Notes: a model not told the origin generated them from the letters alone. Counted from the first letter of the stretch, positions 1 to 8,899 are shown. The stretch is DNA of 64,000 nt from Staphylococcus succinus (GCF_029024945.1 NZ_CP118976.1:434001-498000), one strand, 5' to 3'. Program-made: numbers and translations.

Positions 1-36
1 CACTAAAGCATTCTCTAAGAATATTATATAACTTGC

Positions 37-52
37 ATTGTAATGTTACAAT
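37..52. repeat. Short perfect inverted repeat
   Basis: ATTGTAA-TG-TTACAAT, two 7-base arms around a 2-base centre, lies in the gene-free first 154 bases. It has the size of a dimeric regulator site, but the gene it would serve is not visible. Nothing else is recognisable in 1-154. Confidence 0.3.
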
Positions 53-154
53 ATAATTTTTATTAGAATTATAATTCATACAACTTAAAGTAGGCTATAA
101 AGAACTACGAAAGTTGTTAATATAGCTAAAATATAAAATTAATTTTTGAAAGTG

Positions 155-418
155 CTATCTTTTTTTTATATAAAGGTCTAAAGATTTATAAACGACAAGC
201 ACGAATGAAATGATTAAAAATAAAGTGAATAAACCGTTAAACAAAGTGTTGTTAAAAATTTTAAAAATAGTAATTGAACTTAAAGTTTCTAAAAATACAG
301 AACCGGTTGTTTTTACTTCAAAAATATCAAATACAAATAGCGTTAAAGTAATCAAGACCATATAACAGAACGCGATGAAAAAGAGATTGAATAAATCATG
401 TGCAAATAATTTTCTCAT
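155..418 (-). CDS. Small two-helix membrane protein, unknown function
   Basis: I do not recognise this 87-residue protein. It begins with a short basic segment (MRKLFAHD), has a hydrophobic stretch at about residues 10-30, a polar middle and a second long hydrophobic stretch at about 58-80, and ends in the basic tail YIKKR. This is the pattern of a small integral membrane protein with both ends in the cytoplasm. A strong GGAGG lies 9 bases before the ATG, which supports a real gene. It stands alone, divergent from the downstream HAD gene. No function can be assigned. Confidence 0.6.
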   Translation of the reverse strand: MRKLFAHDLFNLFFIAFCYMVLITLTLFVFDIFEVKTTGSVFLETLSSITIFKIFNNTLFNGLFTLFLIISFVLVVYKSLDLYIKKR

Positions 419-613
419 AACAACCAGCCTCCTCTCTTACTTTTCTATATCCGATTTTAAGAATGTTAATGTTGCAATTTGTAAATTTACACAAAATTTA
501 CAAAGAGCCCCATAAAAAAATATTGAAAATACAATAGAACCTGTTTTAAATTATTGTGAAAGTGTATAAGAGTAAGTAAGTTTGATTTTTTATTTGTAAG
601 AGGGAGGGTTAAT

Positions 614-1288
614 ATGTATAAAGCTATAATCTTTGATGTATATGGCACAATTTTTGATATATCATCTCTAAAAAATAATATGCCAGATTTTGATGATGAT
701 TTAGCGACCTCTATTGCAAAGTTGTGGAGAGAGACGCAAATGAGGCACATGTTTTTAAGGCAAGCAATGCAACGTTATATTTCATTTGATGAATTGACTA
801 AAGAGACATTACGTTACGCTTTAGATGTTCATGAAATTCAATATAATCGTGAGGACGTTAATAGATTATTTGAAGCATATTTAGATTTAACCTATTTTAA
901 GGAAATCCCTAGAGCATTATCAGATATAAAAGCAAAGAATATAGATTTGGGTGTGCTTTCAAATGGTAGTGATAATATGCTCATGCCATTAGTTGATAAT
1001 TCAAAGATAGCTGAATATATCGATACCGTAATTAGCGTGGATGAAATTAAACAATATAAACCGAGTCCTGCTAGCTATGCACTCGTTTTAGAATATTATA
1101 AATTAAAGCGTGAAGATATTTTATTCGTATCATCGAATACATGGGATGTTACAGGCGCTGCCAATTTTGGATTTAACACGGTTTGGGTAAATCGAAAAAA
1201 TGAAGTGTTTGATGAAAATGGTCAGCAACCTACTATTACAGTGAACAATCTTAATGAAATGGTAAAGTGGCTGGAAATGAATAAATAA
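614..1288 (+). CDS. HAD hydrolase, (S)-2-haloacid dehalogenase type II family
   Basis: This cytosolic 224-residue HAD enzyme carries all the motifs: nucleophile Asp in FDVYGTIFD (about residue 8), the Ser of VLSNGSDN, the Lys in EIKQYKPSPASY, and SSNTWDVTGAANFGF with the conserved Trp-Asp of haloacid dehalogenases type II. Length and cap match that family, whose founders hydrolyse L-2-haloacids to D-2-hydroxyacids. The true substrate here could be another small organic acid or phosphate. GAGGG lies before the ATG. It is a single-gene unit closed by a strong hairpin. Confidence 0.8.
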   Translation: MYKAIIFDVYGTIFDISSLKNNMPDFDDDLATSIAKLWRETQMRHMFLRQAMQRYISFDELTKETLRYALDVHEIQYNREDVNRLFEAYLDLTYFKEIPRALSDIKAKNIDLGVLSNGSDNMLMPLVDNSKIAEYIDTVISVDEIKQYKPSPASYALVLEYYKLKREDILFVSSNTWDVTGAANFGFNTVWVNRKNEVFDENGQQPTITVNNLNEMVKWLEMNK

Positions 1289-1330
1289 TTCTAAAAGAAC
1301 ATTTATATTATAATGGATAATAAACAAAGT

Positions 1331-1369
1331 AAAACGACAGATCTCATGTTATAGAGGTCTGTCGTTTTA
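1331..1369 (+). terminator. Rho-independent terminator after the HAD gene
   Basis: AAAACGACAGA and TCTGTCGTTTT form a near-perfect stem (with inner CTC/GAG), running into a T-rich end. Confidence 0.85.
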
Positions 1370-1682
1370 TGTCTGACTGAGCATAACTCAGTATATGAAG
1401 AACTTTTTATGAAAATAATTTTCGCTACTCATTTAATATATCATTTTATAGGAGATTTGTGACCTTACAGTACTGTCACATTAACTAAAAATGAGGAATA
1501 TTTATAATTATGAAATTTAATCTTAAATTGCTAAGTTTACTGCGTTAATAAAGATGAATAACAATATAATATTTAAATTTCAAACATATTTTTCTTTGTT
1601 AAGGGTAATGATGAGTTGGAAAATATTTTTAATTCAAATAAATAATTTTTAAAATTTTGGTTATTTGAAGTCTGGAGGATAT
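1370..1682. other. Gene-free intergenic stretch
   Basis: About 310 AT-rich bases separate the HAD terminator from the PAP2 gene. I see no ORF, RNA gene or strong repeat. The promoter of the PAP2 gene must lie here, but no single -35/-10 pair stands out. Confidence 0.5.
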
Positions 1683-2582
1683 ATGGTTATTTCGAAAAGA
1701 TTAGCGACACTCATTCTAGTCATACTTAGTAGCATTTTACTTGTGGCTTTATGGATTGACTTACCTGTTTCACAATTTCTTATGAATCAGAATTCTGTAT
1801 TTGGAACAATATTTCAAGATTTAGGGTTATTTCCGCCTACGTTAATATTAATTATTTCAATGATTATTTTAAATTTTTATATATTTTCAAGATTACATAG
1901 CAAATTAGCTAAATATATCATTCTAATTATGACATTTATTTATACTTTAATAAAAACTAATTCACTTCTATCAGAAACAGTGCAGTATGTCGTATCAAGT
2001 TTAGATAATATTAAGAAGCATAAACCGATAGGCGTGGCTAGTAATGAAGGTGATGCAGGAAGTGCATTATCTATAGGTGCAGGGTACTTAATTACATTTA
2101 TTATTTTGCTTATTATTATACTAGTTGTCTATCAATTTTGGTTAAAACGTATAGATCAAAATGAAATAGAAAGGTTGTTTAAAGTAGCGCTAGTTAGTTT
2201 TTTTGTATTACTTGTTGGATTAGAAACTATTGATAGTTTAAAAGAATTATGGGGACGCGCAAGACCATATGAAATCGGCACTCATGGAGCGCATTTTACA
2301 AATTGGTTAACGATAAATGGTAATACTGGACATAGTTCTTTCCCTTCAGGGCATACGACTGATGCGGCATATTTTATGTTTATAGCCTTTTATTTTAAAA
2401 AGTTAAAATCGCAAAAAGTGATATTCAATATTGGATTGGCGTATACAATTATTATGTGTCTCAGTCGTTTACGTATTGGTGCCCATTTTTTAGGCGACGT
2501 TACGATGTCGTTTATGTTAATTTTTATGCTAATGATTGCAGCAGATTATATGATTAATAAGTTGAATACGTACAAAATGTAA
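1683..2582 (+). CDS. PAP2-family membrane phosphatase
   Basis: This 299-residue integral membrane protein has the complete type 2 phosphatidic acid phosphatase signature: KELWGRARP, then SSFPSGHTTDA, then SRLRIGAHFLGD with the second catalytic His. Enzymes of this family dephosphorylate lipid phosphates such as phosphatidate, phosphatidylglycerophosphate or undecaprenyl diphosphate; which one is not decidable here. Several hydrophobic segments precede and follow the motifs. I chose the ATG at 1683 because GGAGG ends 4 bases upstream; the in-frame TTG at 1665 has no ribosome binding site. It is a monocistronic unit. Confidence 0.88.
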   Translation: MVISKRLATLILVILSSILLVALWIDLPVSQFLMNQNSVFGTIFQDLGLFPPTLILIISMIILNFYIFSRLHSKLAKYIILIMTFIYTLIKTNSLLSETVQYVVSSLDNIKKHKPIGVASNEGDAGSALSIGAGYLITFIILLIIILVVYQFWLKRIDQNEIERLFKVALVSFFVLLVGLETIDSLKELWGRARPYEIGTHGAHFTNWLTINGNTGHSSFPSGHTTDAAYFMFIAFYFKKLKSQKVIFNIGLAYTIIMCLSRLRIGAHFLGDVTMSFMLIFMLMIAADYMINKLNTYKM

Positions 2583-2615
2583 TATTTGAAGTTAATATAT
2601 ATTCAAAATAAGTTT

Positions 2616-2658
2616 AAGCTAGAGGATATTGAAGTACTATATATCTTCTGGCTTTTTT
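2616..2658 (+). terminator. Terminator after the PAP2 gene
   Basis: AAGCTAGAGGATA pairs with TATCTTCTGGCTT (two G-T pairs) and is followed by a T run. Confidence 0.75.
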
Positions 2659-2793
2659 ACAGGATTTAGCGCACTGATAAATTAGACAGTGAAAAATATG
2701 ATGAATTTTTGAAAAAGAATATGAATATTTTTTATAAATTTATTTGTAATTAAAAATGATTAGTGTTAAGTTTGAATCAGAATTTAATATCAA

Positions 2794-2889
2794 TTGCTAG
2801 GGGTGCTTTTCAATAGCTGAAAGAGACATTGGTCTCAACCCTTTGAACCTGATCTGGTTAATACCAGCGTAGGGAAGCATAACATAGCA
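2794..2889 (+). promoter_or_regulatory. TPP riboswitch (THI box) of thiC
   Basis: The leader has the conserved TPP-aptamer segments in order: GGGGTGC, GCTGAAAGAGA, ACCCTTTGAACCTGATCTGG, TTAATACCAGCGTAGGGAAGCA. These are the pyrimidine-binding CTGA arm and the pyrophosphate-binding arm. The outer helix can extend: TGCTA at 2795-2799 pairs with TAGCA at 2885-2889. It lies 100 bases before thiC and should turn thiC off when thiamine diphosphate is plentiful. Confidence 0.95.
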
Positions 2890-2955
2890 GTTTCAAAATG
2901 TAATTTGATACTGTTTGTTGTTTAACTTCACTATATATGCGATTTCTGACCAGGT

Positions 2956-2989
2956 CTCCTAGCAATAATACATGCTAAGGAGTTTTTTT
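2956..2989 (+). terminator. Riboswitch-controlled terminator overlapping the thiC ribosome binding site
   Basis: CTCCTAGCA (2956-2964) pairs with TGCTAAGGAG (2973-2982, one bulged A), followed by seven Ts at 2983-2989. The 3' arm contains AAGGAG, the thiC ribosome binding site, so the hairpin could both stop transcription and hide the site. CTCCTAGCAA can alternatively pair with TTGCTAGGGG at the 5' edge of the aptamer. Confidence 0.8.
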
Positions 2990-4726
2990 ATGGAACAAGA
3001 TAAAATTGAATTAAAGAAACAATTTCCATCTAGTCAACGATTATGGATTAGCGGTGAAGAACGAGATATTCAAGTGCCTTTTAGGTCAATAGAACTATCA
3101 CCGACTGTCACAGAGCAAGGCACAACGCCTAATGAATCAGTAGTTGTTTATGATACTGCTGGACCTTATCATGATGATGATTATGAAGTGAATGTTCAAA
3201 AAGGCATACCACAATTACGAGCCAAGTGGATTGAAGAACGTGACGATACGAACTTTTATGAAGGACGTAAAGTCGTTTCATTGGATAATGGTTTTAAAAA
3301 AGATAACCATAAAAAATTCGTAGAAACACCCTTTGAATATAAACCACGTAAAGCAAAACCTGGAAAAAATGTGACACAAATGCATTATGCAAGACAAGGT
3401 ATTATTACAAAAGAAATGAAATTTATTGCAACAAGAGAAGATATATCAGCTGAGTATGTACGTTCTGAAATTGCACGTGGACGCGCAATTATTCCTAATA
3501 ATATAAATCATCCAGAATCAGAACCAATGATTATCGGGAAAAATTTCCAAGTGAAAATTAATGCTAATATAGGGAATTCAGCAGTGAGTTCTTCAATAGA
3601 AGCAGAAATAGAAAAATTAGTATGGTCAATTCACTGGGGTGCTGACACAATTATGGATCTCTCAACTGGTAAAAATATTCACGCAACACGTGAGTTTTTA
3701 TTACGTAATTCTCCTGTTCCAGTTGGGACAGTTCCAATATATCAAGCGTTAGAAAAAGTAGATGGTAACGCACAAGATCTTACTTGGGAAATTTATAGAG
3801 ATACCTTAATCGAACAAGCTGAACAAGGTGTAGACTATTTTACGATTCATGCAGGCGTATTATTAAGATATGTACCAACTACAGTGAGTCGTTTAACGGG
3901 TATTGTTTCGCGTGGTGGTTCAATTATGGCACAATGGTGTTTAGCGCATCATGAAGAAAGTTTCTTATATATGCACTTTAGCGAAATTTGTGAAATTTTA
4001 AGAGAATATGATATTGCAATATCTTTAGGCGATGGTTTACGACCTGGATCAATTTATGATGCAAATGATGAAAGCCAAATCTTGGAATTAAAAACATTAG
4101 GAGAACTTACAGCTATTGCATGGAAGTATGATGTTCAAGTGATGGTTGAAGGTCCAGGCCATGTGCCAATTCATAAAATAAAAGAAAATCAGGAACTTGA
4201 AGATTTTTATTGTCAAGAAGCACCATTTTATACTTTAGGACCGCTTACAACAGATATTGCCCCAGCTTATGATCATATTACTTCTGCAATAGGAGCGGCA
4301 CAGATTGCGAGTTATGGCACTGCGATGTTGTGTTACGTTACACCTAAAGAACATCTAGGATTGCCTAACAAAGATGATGTAAGAGAAGGGGTAGTCACAT
4401 ATAAGATAGCGGCACATGCAGCTGATTTAGCAAAAGGTATGAAAGGTGCCCAAAAAAGAGACGATGAGATCAGTAGGGCACGGTTTGAATTTAGATGGTA
4501 TGACCAATTCAACCTTTCTTTAGATCCTGATAAAGCGAGATCATTTCACGATGAGACGTTACCGGCAGAATCAGCAAAAGTTGCGCATTTTTGTAGTATG
4601 TGTGGGCCGAAATTCTGTTCAATGCGTATCTCTCATGATTTACGAAAAAACCCCGAATTGAAAGCAGAAGGATTGAAACAAAAGTCAGAAGAATTTGTGT
4701 CCGAAGGTAGTAAAATATACCATTAA
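2990..4726 (+). CDS. thiC: Phosphomethylpyrimidine synthase ThiC
   Basis: ThiC is a radical-SAM enzyme that rearranges 5-aminoimidazole ribotide to 4-amino-5-hydroxymethyl-2-methylpyrimidine phosphate, the pyrimidine half of thiamine. The 578-residue protein is full length. It shows the ThiC core (SIEAEIEKLVWSIHWGADTI, DYFTIHAGV, VEGPGHVP, GPLTTDIAPAYDHI) and the C-terminal CSMCGPKFCSM cysteine motif for the 4Fe-4S cluster. I start it at the ATG at 2990, 7 bases after AAGGAG; the upstream in-frame ATG at 2972 lies inside the regulatory hairpin. No other thiamine gene is nearby, so it is an orphan member of the regulon, under TPP control. Confidence 0.97.
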   Translation: MEQDKIELKKQFPSSQRLWISGEERDIQVPFRSIELSPTVTEQGTTPNESVVVYDTAGPYHDDDYEVNVQKGIPQLRAKWIEERDDTNFYEGRKVVSLDNGFKKDNHKKFVETPFEYKPRKAKPGKNVTQMHYARQGIITKEMKFIATREDISAEYVRSEIARGRAIIPNNINHPESEPMIIGKNFQVKINANIGNSAVSSSIEAEIEKLVWSIHWGADTIMDLSTGKNIHATREFLLRNSPVPVGTVPIYQALEKVDGNAQDLTWEIYRDTLIEQAEQGVDYFTIHAGVLLRYVPTTVSRLTGIVSRGGSIMAQWCLAHHEESFLYMHFSEICEILREYDIAISLGDGLRPGSIYDANDESQILELKTLGELTAIAWKYDVQVMVEGPGHVPIHKIKENQELEDFYCQEAPFYTLGPLTTDIAPAYDHITSAIGAAQIASYGTAMLCYVTPKEHLGLPNKDDVREGVVTYKIAAHAADLAKGMKGAQKRDDEISRARFEFRWYDQFNLSLDPDKARSFHDETLPAESAKVAHFCSMCGPKFCSMRISHDLRKNPELKAEGLKQKSEEFVSEGSKIYH

Positions 4727-4760
4727 ATATAAGGTCACAGCATATAATGTTTAGTTTCAG

Positions 4761-4798
4761 ACTGCCAACAAGGTTCCCGACTTTGTGGCAGTTTTTTT
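4761..4798 (+). terminator. Terminator after thiC
   Basis: ACTGCCAACAAAG-type stem: ACTGCCA pairs with TGGCAGT, with inner CAAG/CTTTG, then a run of seven Ts. Confidence 0.85.
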
Positions 4799-4897
4799 GT
4801 ATGCTTTCTTCAATCATTATCTAGAAATTTAAGTTAATATATGTCATTATCTTTAAACATAATGTTTTTGCAATAAAAATCACCTTAAATGAGCGAT

Positions 4898-5395
4898 TTA
4901 TTCGTTGTTACTTAAGTCGAGTTGATAGAAAGCTAAGTCTAGCCATTTATTAAATTTATAGCCTACATTATGAATTGTGCCTGAATGGGTGAATTTAAAC
5001 TTCTTATGTAGGTAGATACTATAATCATTAGTTGCATCAATACCAGCTACTAATGTTTTATATCCATGATCACGTGCAGTTTGAATAATTTCAGCAAGCA
5101 ATAGAGAAGCAATACCTTTACCTCTATGGTGCTTATTTACATAAATAGAATGTTCAATGGAATATTGATAGGCTGGCCAATCACGAAAAGACCCATAAGT
5201 TGCAAATGCGATTGCTTCGCCTTGTTCTTCATATACGAGTACAGGTTCATGATTATTTGCTTTTTTTTCAAACCATTCTTCACGTGCCTCAATAGTTTGT
5301 GGATTGTATGTATATACTGCAGTAGTATTTAAGATTGCATCATTATAGATATCTAATATATTTGGTAAATCTGTTTTAGTAGCATGACGTATCAT
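4898..5395 (-). CDS. GNAT N-acetyltransferase, phosphinothricin acetyltransferase-like
   Basis: This 165-residue cytosolic GNAT protein starts MIRHATKTDLPNILDIYNDAI and has the acetyl-CoA loop HRGKGIASLLL at about residues 94-104, followed by the LVAGIDATNDYSIYLHKKFKF segment typical of the PAT/YwnH group. Such enzymes acetylate amino groups of small molecules such as methionine sulfone or sulfoximine and phosphinothricin; the natural substrate is uncertain. I chose the ATG at 5395 over the TTG at 5401, which lies only 4 bases from the AAGGA ribosome binding site. It is convergent with thiC. Confidence 0.82.
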   Translation of the reverse strand: MIRHATKTDLPNILDIYNDAILNTTAVYTYNPQTIEAREEWFEKKANNHEPVLVYEEQGEAIAFATYGSFRDWPAYQYSIEHSIYVNKHHRGKGIASLLLAEIIQTARDHGYKTLVAGIDATNDYSIYLHKKFKFTHSGTIHNVGYKFNKWLDLAFYQLDLSNNE

Positions 5396-5606
5396 AAGCA
5401 AACCATCCTTTTTCGATTATTTTAGGTAATGTAATTATAAATTATCTATTTATTTATATTTAACACTTATTTTGATTAAGGTGCAATTTATTGTAATAAA
5501 ATTTACGAAAATATCACGATAAGGTATGATAAATATAAATATATATGATAAAGTGTTGCGCTATATTTAAAGTAATAAATGTAACTGTAAAGGGAGGTAT
5601 TAGAGC

Positions 5607-6200
5607 ATGAAAAAATGGGGCGACCGACTCATTACAACTGTTGGCATATTACTCATATTAACTGCTGTTTATATGTTTGCTAAACCATCCATTCAACACT
5701 ATTTTGCTGTCAAAGATAATGAAAAAAAAGTTGAAAAATACGAACGTAGGCAGCGACATCATACATCCACCGCTATACCTAAAGATAAAACAAAAATGGT
5801 CGGTTATATTTCGGTACCAGATGCTGACATAAAGACGCCAGTTTATCCTGGTCCTGCTACGCCGAATCAACTTGATAGAGGGGTAAGTTTTGCTGAAGGA
5901 AATGAGTCACTAAACGATCAAAATATTGCGATTGCAGGACATACAGTTAAAGGATCTTCTGATTATCAATTTTCAAGTTTACCTAAAGTACATAAAGGCA
6001 GTAAAGTTTATTTCAATGTAGGAAACGAAAAGCGCACTTATAAGATTACTAAAGTATTTGATGTGCAACCAGATGATGTACAAGTGCTAGATGAGCAAGA
6101 TACATCTACTAAACAATTAACTTTGATAACATGTGACAACTATAATGAACAAACAGGGGAATGGGAAAAACGTAAAATATTTATAGCAAAAGAGATATAA
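5607..6200 (+). CDS. srtA: Class A sortase (SrtA)
   Basis: SrtA cleaves LPXTG sorting signals between Thr and Gly and links surface proteins to peptidoglycan lipid II. The 197-residue protein has an N-terminal membrane anchor (about residues 8-25), a basic linker and the sortase barrel. Catalytic residues are visible: His112 in AGHTVKGSS, Cys176 in TLITCDNY and Arg189 in WEKRKIF. They match S. aureus SrtA His120, Cys184 and Arg197 with a constant 8-residue offset, so the linker is slightly shorter. GGGAGG precedes the ATG. It is monocistronic, as in other staphylococci. Confidence 0.95.
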   Translation: MKKWGDRLITTVGILLILTAVYMFAKPSIQHYFAVKDNEKKVEKYERRQRHHTSTAIPKDKTKMVGYISVPDADIKTPVYPGPATPNQLDRGVSFAEGNESLNDQNIAIAGHTVKGSSDYQFSSLPKVHKGSKVYFNVGNEKRTYKITKVFDVQPDDVQVLDEQDTSTKQLTLITCDNYNEQTGEWEKRKIFIAKEI

Positions 6201-6207
6201 ATCAATA

Positions 6208-6268
6208 AAGACCGCAATGACATCAATGTTTGAGTAATTAATTACACAATGCATGTTCACGGTCTTTT
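6208..6268. terminator. Shared terminator between srtA and nanE
   Basis: AAAGACCG and CGGTCTTT are the outer arms of a long imperfect hairpin between the convergent genes, with T or A runs at both ends, so it can work on both strands. Confidence 0.75.
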
Positions 6269-6274
6269 ATCTGT

Positions 6275-6943
6275 TTACTGATTCATAGCTTGTATAAAGC
6301 GTTTGGTAATTTCCTTAGGACGTGTAATTGCGCCACCTACTACTGTGCAATGAACACCAAGATCCGTGACTTGTTTTAACATTTCAGGTGTCATAACATT
6401 ACCTTCAGCAATGACTTTGGCATTTACTTGATTGAGCACATCTTTAAGAAATTGGAAGTCATCTTCGAATAAAATATGACCTTGTGTATATGGTGTATAG
6501 CCTCGTAAAGTCGTTCCAATATAATCAAATCCGAGTTTATCAGCATACTGTGCTTCTTCCACTGTAGAAATATCAGCCATTAGCTCAATATTCGGTGCAG
6601 TTTCTCGTAAATAAGCAACAAGGTCTTGAAGTGATTCTTTGGGACGCGTTTGCATTGTAGCATCTAGGGCAATAACTTCACACTGGCTTGTAATAAGTTC
6701 ATCAATTTCTTGACGTGTGGCAGTAATAAAGACATTTGATCCAGCATAATCTCGTTTAACAATACCAATAACAGGCAAATCTATTTCTTTTTTGATTGCG
6801 ATAATATCTTCTTTCGAATTTGCTCTAATACCAACTGCGCCACCTTCATATGCTGCTAGGGCCATTTTTGACATGATAAATGATGAATGCAATGGTTCGT
6901 CAGATAATGCTTGGCAAGAAACAATTAATCCCTTTGGTAACAT
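6275..6943 (-). CDS. nanE: N-acetylmannosamine-6-phosphate 2-epimerase NanE
   Basis: NanE converts N-acetylmannosamine-6-phosphate to N-acetylglucosamine-6-phosphate in sialic acid catabolism. The 222-residue TIM-barrel protein begins MLPKGLIVSCQALSDEPLHSS and contains the family segments GGAVGIRAN, PVIGIVKRDY (catalytic Lys), EVIALDAT, ELMADIS and VIAEGNVMTPE. I use the ATG at 6943 because TGGAGTG lies just before it; the ATG at 6958 overlaps that site. It is divergent from nanR, with a 17-base inverted repeat between them. Confidence 0.95.
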   Translation of the reverse strand: MLPKGLIVSCQALSDEPLHSSFIMSKMALAAYEGGAVGIRANSKEDIIAIKKEIDLPVIGIVKRDYAGSNVFITATRQEIDELITSQCEVIALDATMQTRPKESLQDLVAYLRETAPNIELMADISTVEEAQYADKLGFDYIGTTLRGYTPYTQGHILFEDDFQFLKDVLNQVNAKVIAEGNVMTPEMLKQVTDLGVHCTVVGGAITRPKEITKRFIQAMNQ

Positions 6944-7051
6944 AATTACACACTCCATAACTTTAGTAATTTTAAAAAATAATTTTAATTATATTTGGCA
7001 GGTAATTTCAATATAACACCAAGAAAATATTAATCAATACATTTGTTTGTT

Positions 7052-7068
7052 ATGAAAAACATTTTCAT
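7052..7068. promoter_or_regulatory. Candidate NanR operator between nanE and nanR
   Basis: ATGAAAA-ACA-TTTTCAT is a perfect 7+7 inverted repeat in the divergent nanE/nanR promoter region. A near copy (ATGAAAA-ATA-TTTTCAA) lies between nanK and nanA. The shared sequence at the two divergent promoters of the cluster suggests the RpiR-type regulator NanR as ligand. It lacks the central CG of a cre site. Confidence 0.6.
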
Positions 7069-7106
7069 TTATACTTTGTTTATACTTATTTTGAGAGGTG
7101 ACTTAA

Positions 7107-7904
7107 ATGAAATTTGAAAACCGAATACAACGCTATCATCACTTATTTACCAAGACGGATAAGCAAATTGTAGATTATATTCAAAATAATGATTTTGATG
7201 ATACATTTTCAACCATCAATTCTTTGGCTTATGCAATCGGTACATCACCAGCTACGATTACGCGTTTTAGCAATAAATTGAATTACGAGAATTTTCAAGA
7301 TTTGAAATTCAATTTACAGCAAGAAATGACAGATAAAAAAATTGAAAATAGCCCGCTTATACAACGTATCCACAAATATCATCAAGATATCATACAACAA
7401 ACAGGTGAATTTATCGCAGATGATAAAATACAGAGTTTCGTGAATCAAATCATACGTAGTCGACAAATTATTTATGCTGGATTAGGTAGTTCTGGCTTAT
7501 CGGCTACAGAATTTTATTATCGGATGATGCGTATGGGATTGAAAGGAAATGTTTCAACAGATGCCCATCAAATGAAAATTTTTGCTTCTCTATTATCGGC
7601 ATCAGATACATTTGTAGCTATATCGAATAGTGGTGAAACTGCAGAACTTATCGCAGCAGCAGAAATTGCACATGAGCAAGGGGCTTACGTCGTTGCAATT
7701 ACAAATTATGAGGGTAGTGCTTTAACACAATGTGCAGATTTAGTGTTAATCACAACAGATCAATCTAGAATCAATGATTCCAGATTTATTAATACTCAAA
7801 TCGCTACACTTTTTTTAATTGATATCGTAAGTTATTTATTGTTAGACGATGAGTATATGCAAGGTGTTTATCAAAAAACGAAGCATGTTATTTTGAATGA
7901 ATAA
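7107..7904 (+). CDS. nanR: RpiR-family regulator of sialic acid catabolism NanR
   Basis: This 265-residue cytosolic regulator has an N-terminal RpiR-type helix-turn-helix (about 1-75, with YAIGTSPATITRFSNKLNYENFQDLK) and a C-terminal SIS sugar-phosphate-binding domain (about 110-250, GLGSSGLSA and ISNSGETAELIAAAEIA). By position and similarity it is the staphylococcal NanR, a repressor whose effector is thought to be ManNAc-6-phosphate. It lies between nanE and nanK, convergent with nanK, and a shared hairpin separates them. Confidence 0.92.
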   Translation: MKFENRIQRYHHLFTKTDKQIVDYIQNNDFDDTFSTINSLAYAIGTSPATITRFSNKLNYENFQDLKFNLQQEMTDKKIENSPLIQRIHKYHQDIIQQTGEFIADDKIQSFVNQIIRSRQIIYAGLGSSGLSATEFYYRMMRMGLKGNVSTDAHQMKIFASLLSASDTFVAISNSGETAELIAAAEIAHEQGAYVVAITNYEGSALTQCADLVLITTDQSRINDSRFINTQIATLFLIDIVSYLLLDDEYMQGVYQKTKHVILNE

Positions 7905-7910
7905 AAAATT

Positions 7911-7955
7911 AACCTGAGAAATACTGATGTTCCAATATCAAATATTTCTCAGGTT
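7911..7955. terminator. Bidirectional terminator between nanR and nanK
   Basis: AACCTGAGAAATA and TATTTCTCAGGTT form a perfect 13-base-pair stem between convergent genes, flanked by A- and T-rich DNA. Confidence 0.8.
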
Positions 7956-7958
7956 ATA

Positions 7959-8831
7959 TTAAAATCTAGACACTGCACCGAATAAAGCGGCATGATTTTC
8001 ACTACGTACAGTTTGAATAGGTGCATGTCCAAATTGGTGTGGTAAAAATTGATTGATTTTCGGTGTAATATATTTAAGTAATTGGTTACCTTGAGTCGAT
8101 ATACCACCACCAATCAGAATTAATCCTGGATCATACATAATTTGTATTTGAGCAAGACCTTCTGCAACATCGTTCCCCCATTGGTTAAGTATAGCTAGAG
8201 CTGTACTGTCATGATATTTTGCTGCTTCGAATAACTTAGGTACATCATCAGCATATGCAAACGCATAGTCATGCATCAATGATTTAAGTGCTGAAGTGGA
8301 GGCACGTTGTTCAAATGTTGTACCATCTTCTATTTTATATAATAAATATCCTATTTCATTAGCCCTATTTCGTTCACCATTATATAGCTGTAACGTATTA
8401 TTATAAAACGCGCCACCAATACCAGTACCCAAAGTAAGGCAAAATATATTTTCCTGATCGTATTTATGGAAAACGAGTTCACCTAATAATGCAGCATTTA
8501 CATCGTTAAACACATGTACTTGAGCACTTAAAGGTGATAGTAACGTATGGAAATTTGTACTTTTGAAGTTAGGAATAGTTGGTCCACTATAAACCACTCT
8601 GCCATGAACCTCATCAATGACACCTGCACTAGAAATACCAACTTTTAAAGGATTAATGTTATATAGCTGTTGGTATGTTTCTACTAAGTCATATACGACA
8701 TCAACGATAAAGTGATTGATATTGTTTGGCGTAGGTACTTTTTTATAATCTATGAAATGATATGATTCATCTAAAACTGCAGCTTTAATCGCGGTGCCTC
8801 CAATATCTATTGCTATTTTATAATTTTCCAC
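7959..8831 (-). CDS. nanK: N-acetylmannosamine kinase NanK (ROK family)
   Basis: NanK phosphorylates ManNAc at C6 with ATP. The 290-residue ROK protein opens with the phosphate-binding IAIDIGGTAIKAAVLDE, followed by VGISSAGVID, VFNDVNAALLGE (catalytic Asp) and LTLGTGIGGAFYNN. The classic ROK zinc-binding cysteine motif is not evident; ERNRANEIGYLLY stands near that position, as in staphylococcal NanK. The start is a GTG 10 bases after AAGGAGG. It is divergent from nanA-nanT, with a NanR-like palindrome between. Confidence 0.9.
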   Translation of the reverse strand: MENYKIAIDIGGTAIKAAVLDESYHFIDYKKVPTPNNINHFIVDVVYDLVETYQQLYNINPLKVGISSAGVIDEVHGRVVYSGPTIPNFKSTNFHTLLSPLSAQVHVFNDVNAALLGELVFHKYDQENIFCLTLGTGIGGAFYNNTLQLYNGERNRANEIGYLLYKIEDGTTFEQRASTSALKSLMHDYAFAYADDVPKLFEAAKYHDSTALAILNQWGNDVAEGLAQIQIMYDPGLILIGGGISTQGNQLLKYITPKINQFLPHQFGHAPIQTVRSENHAALFGAVSRF

Positions 8832-8899
8832 CTAGAATCAGCCTCCTTGATTTTTAATTACTAATCCATACACAAATGAAGGGGAATGTCTGTTGTTTT

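Noticed and set aside
487..750. Minus-strand 87-codon ORF
   Set aside because: It overlaps the HAD gene start on the opposite strand, has no ribosome binding site and reads as a hydrophobic antisense shadow.
4509..4817. Minus-strand 102-codon ORF over the 3' end of thiC
   Set aside because: It is antisense to the conserved thiC cluster-binding region and contains the terminator; composition is that of a shadow frame.
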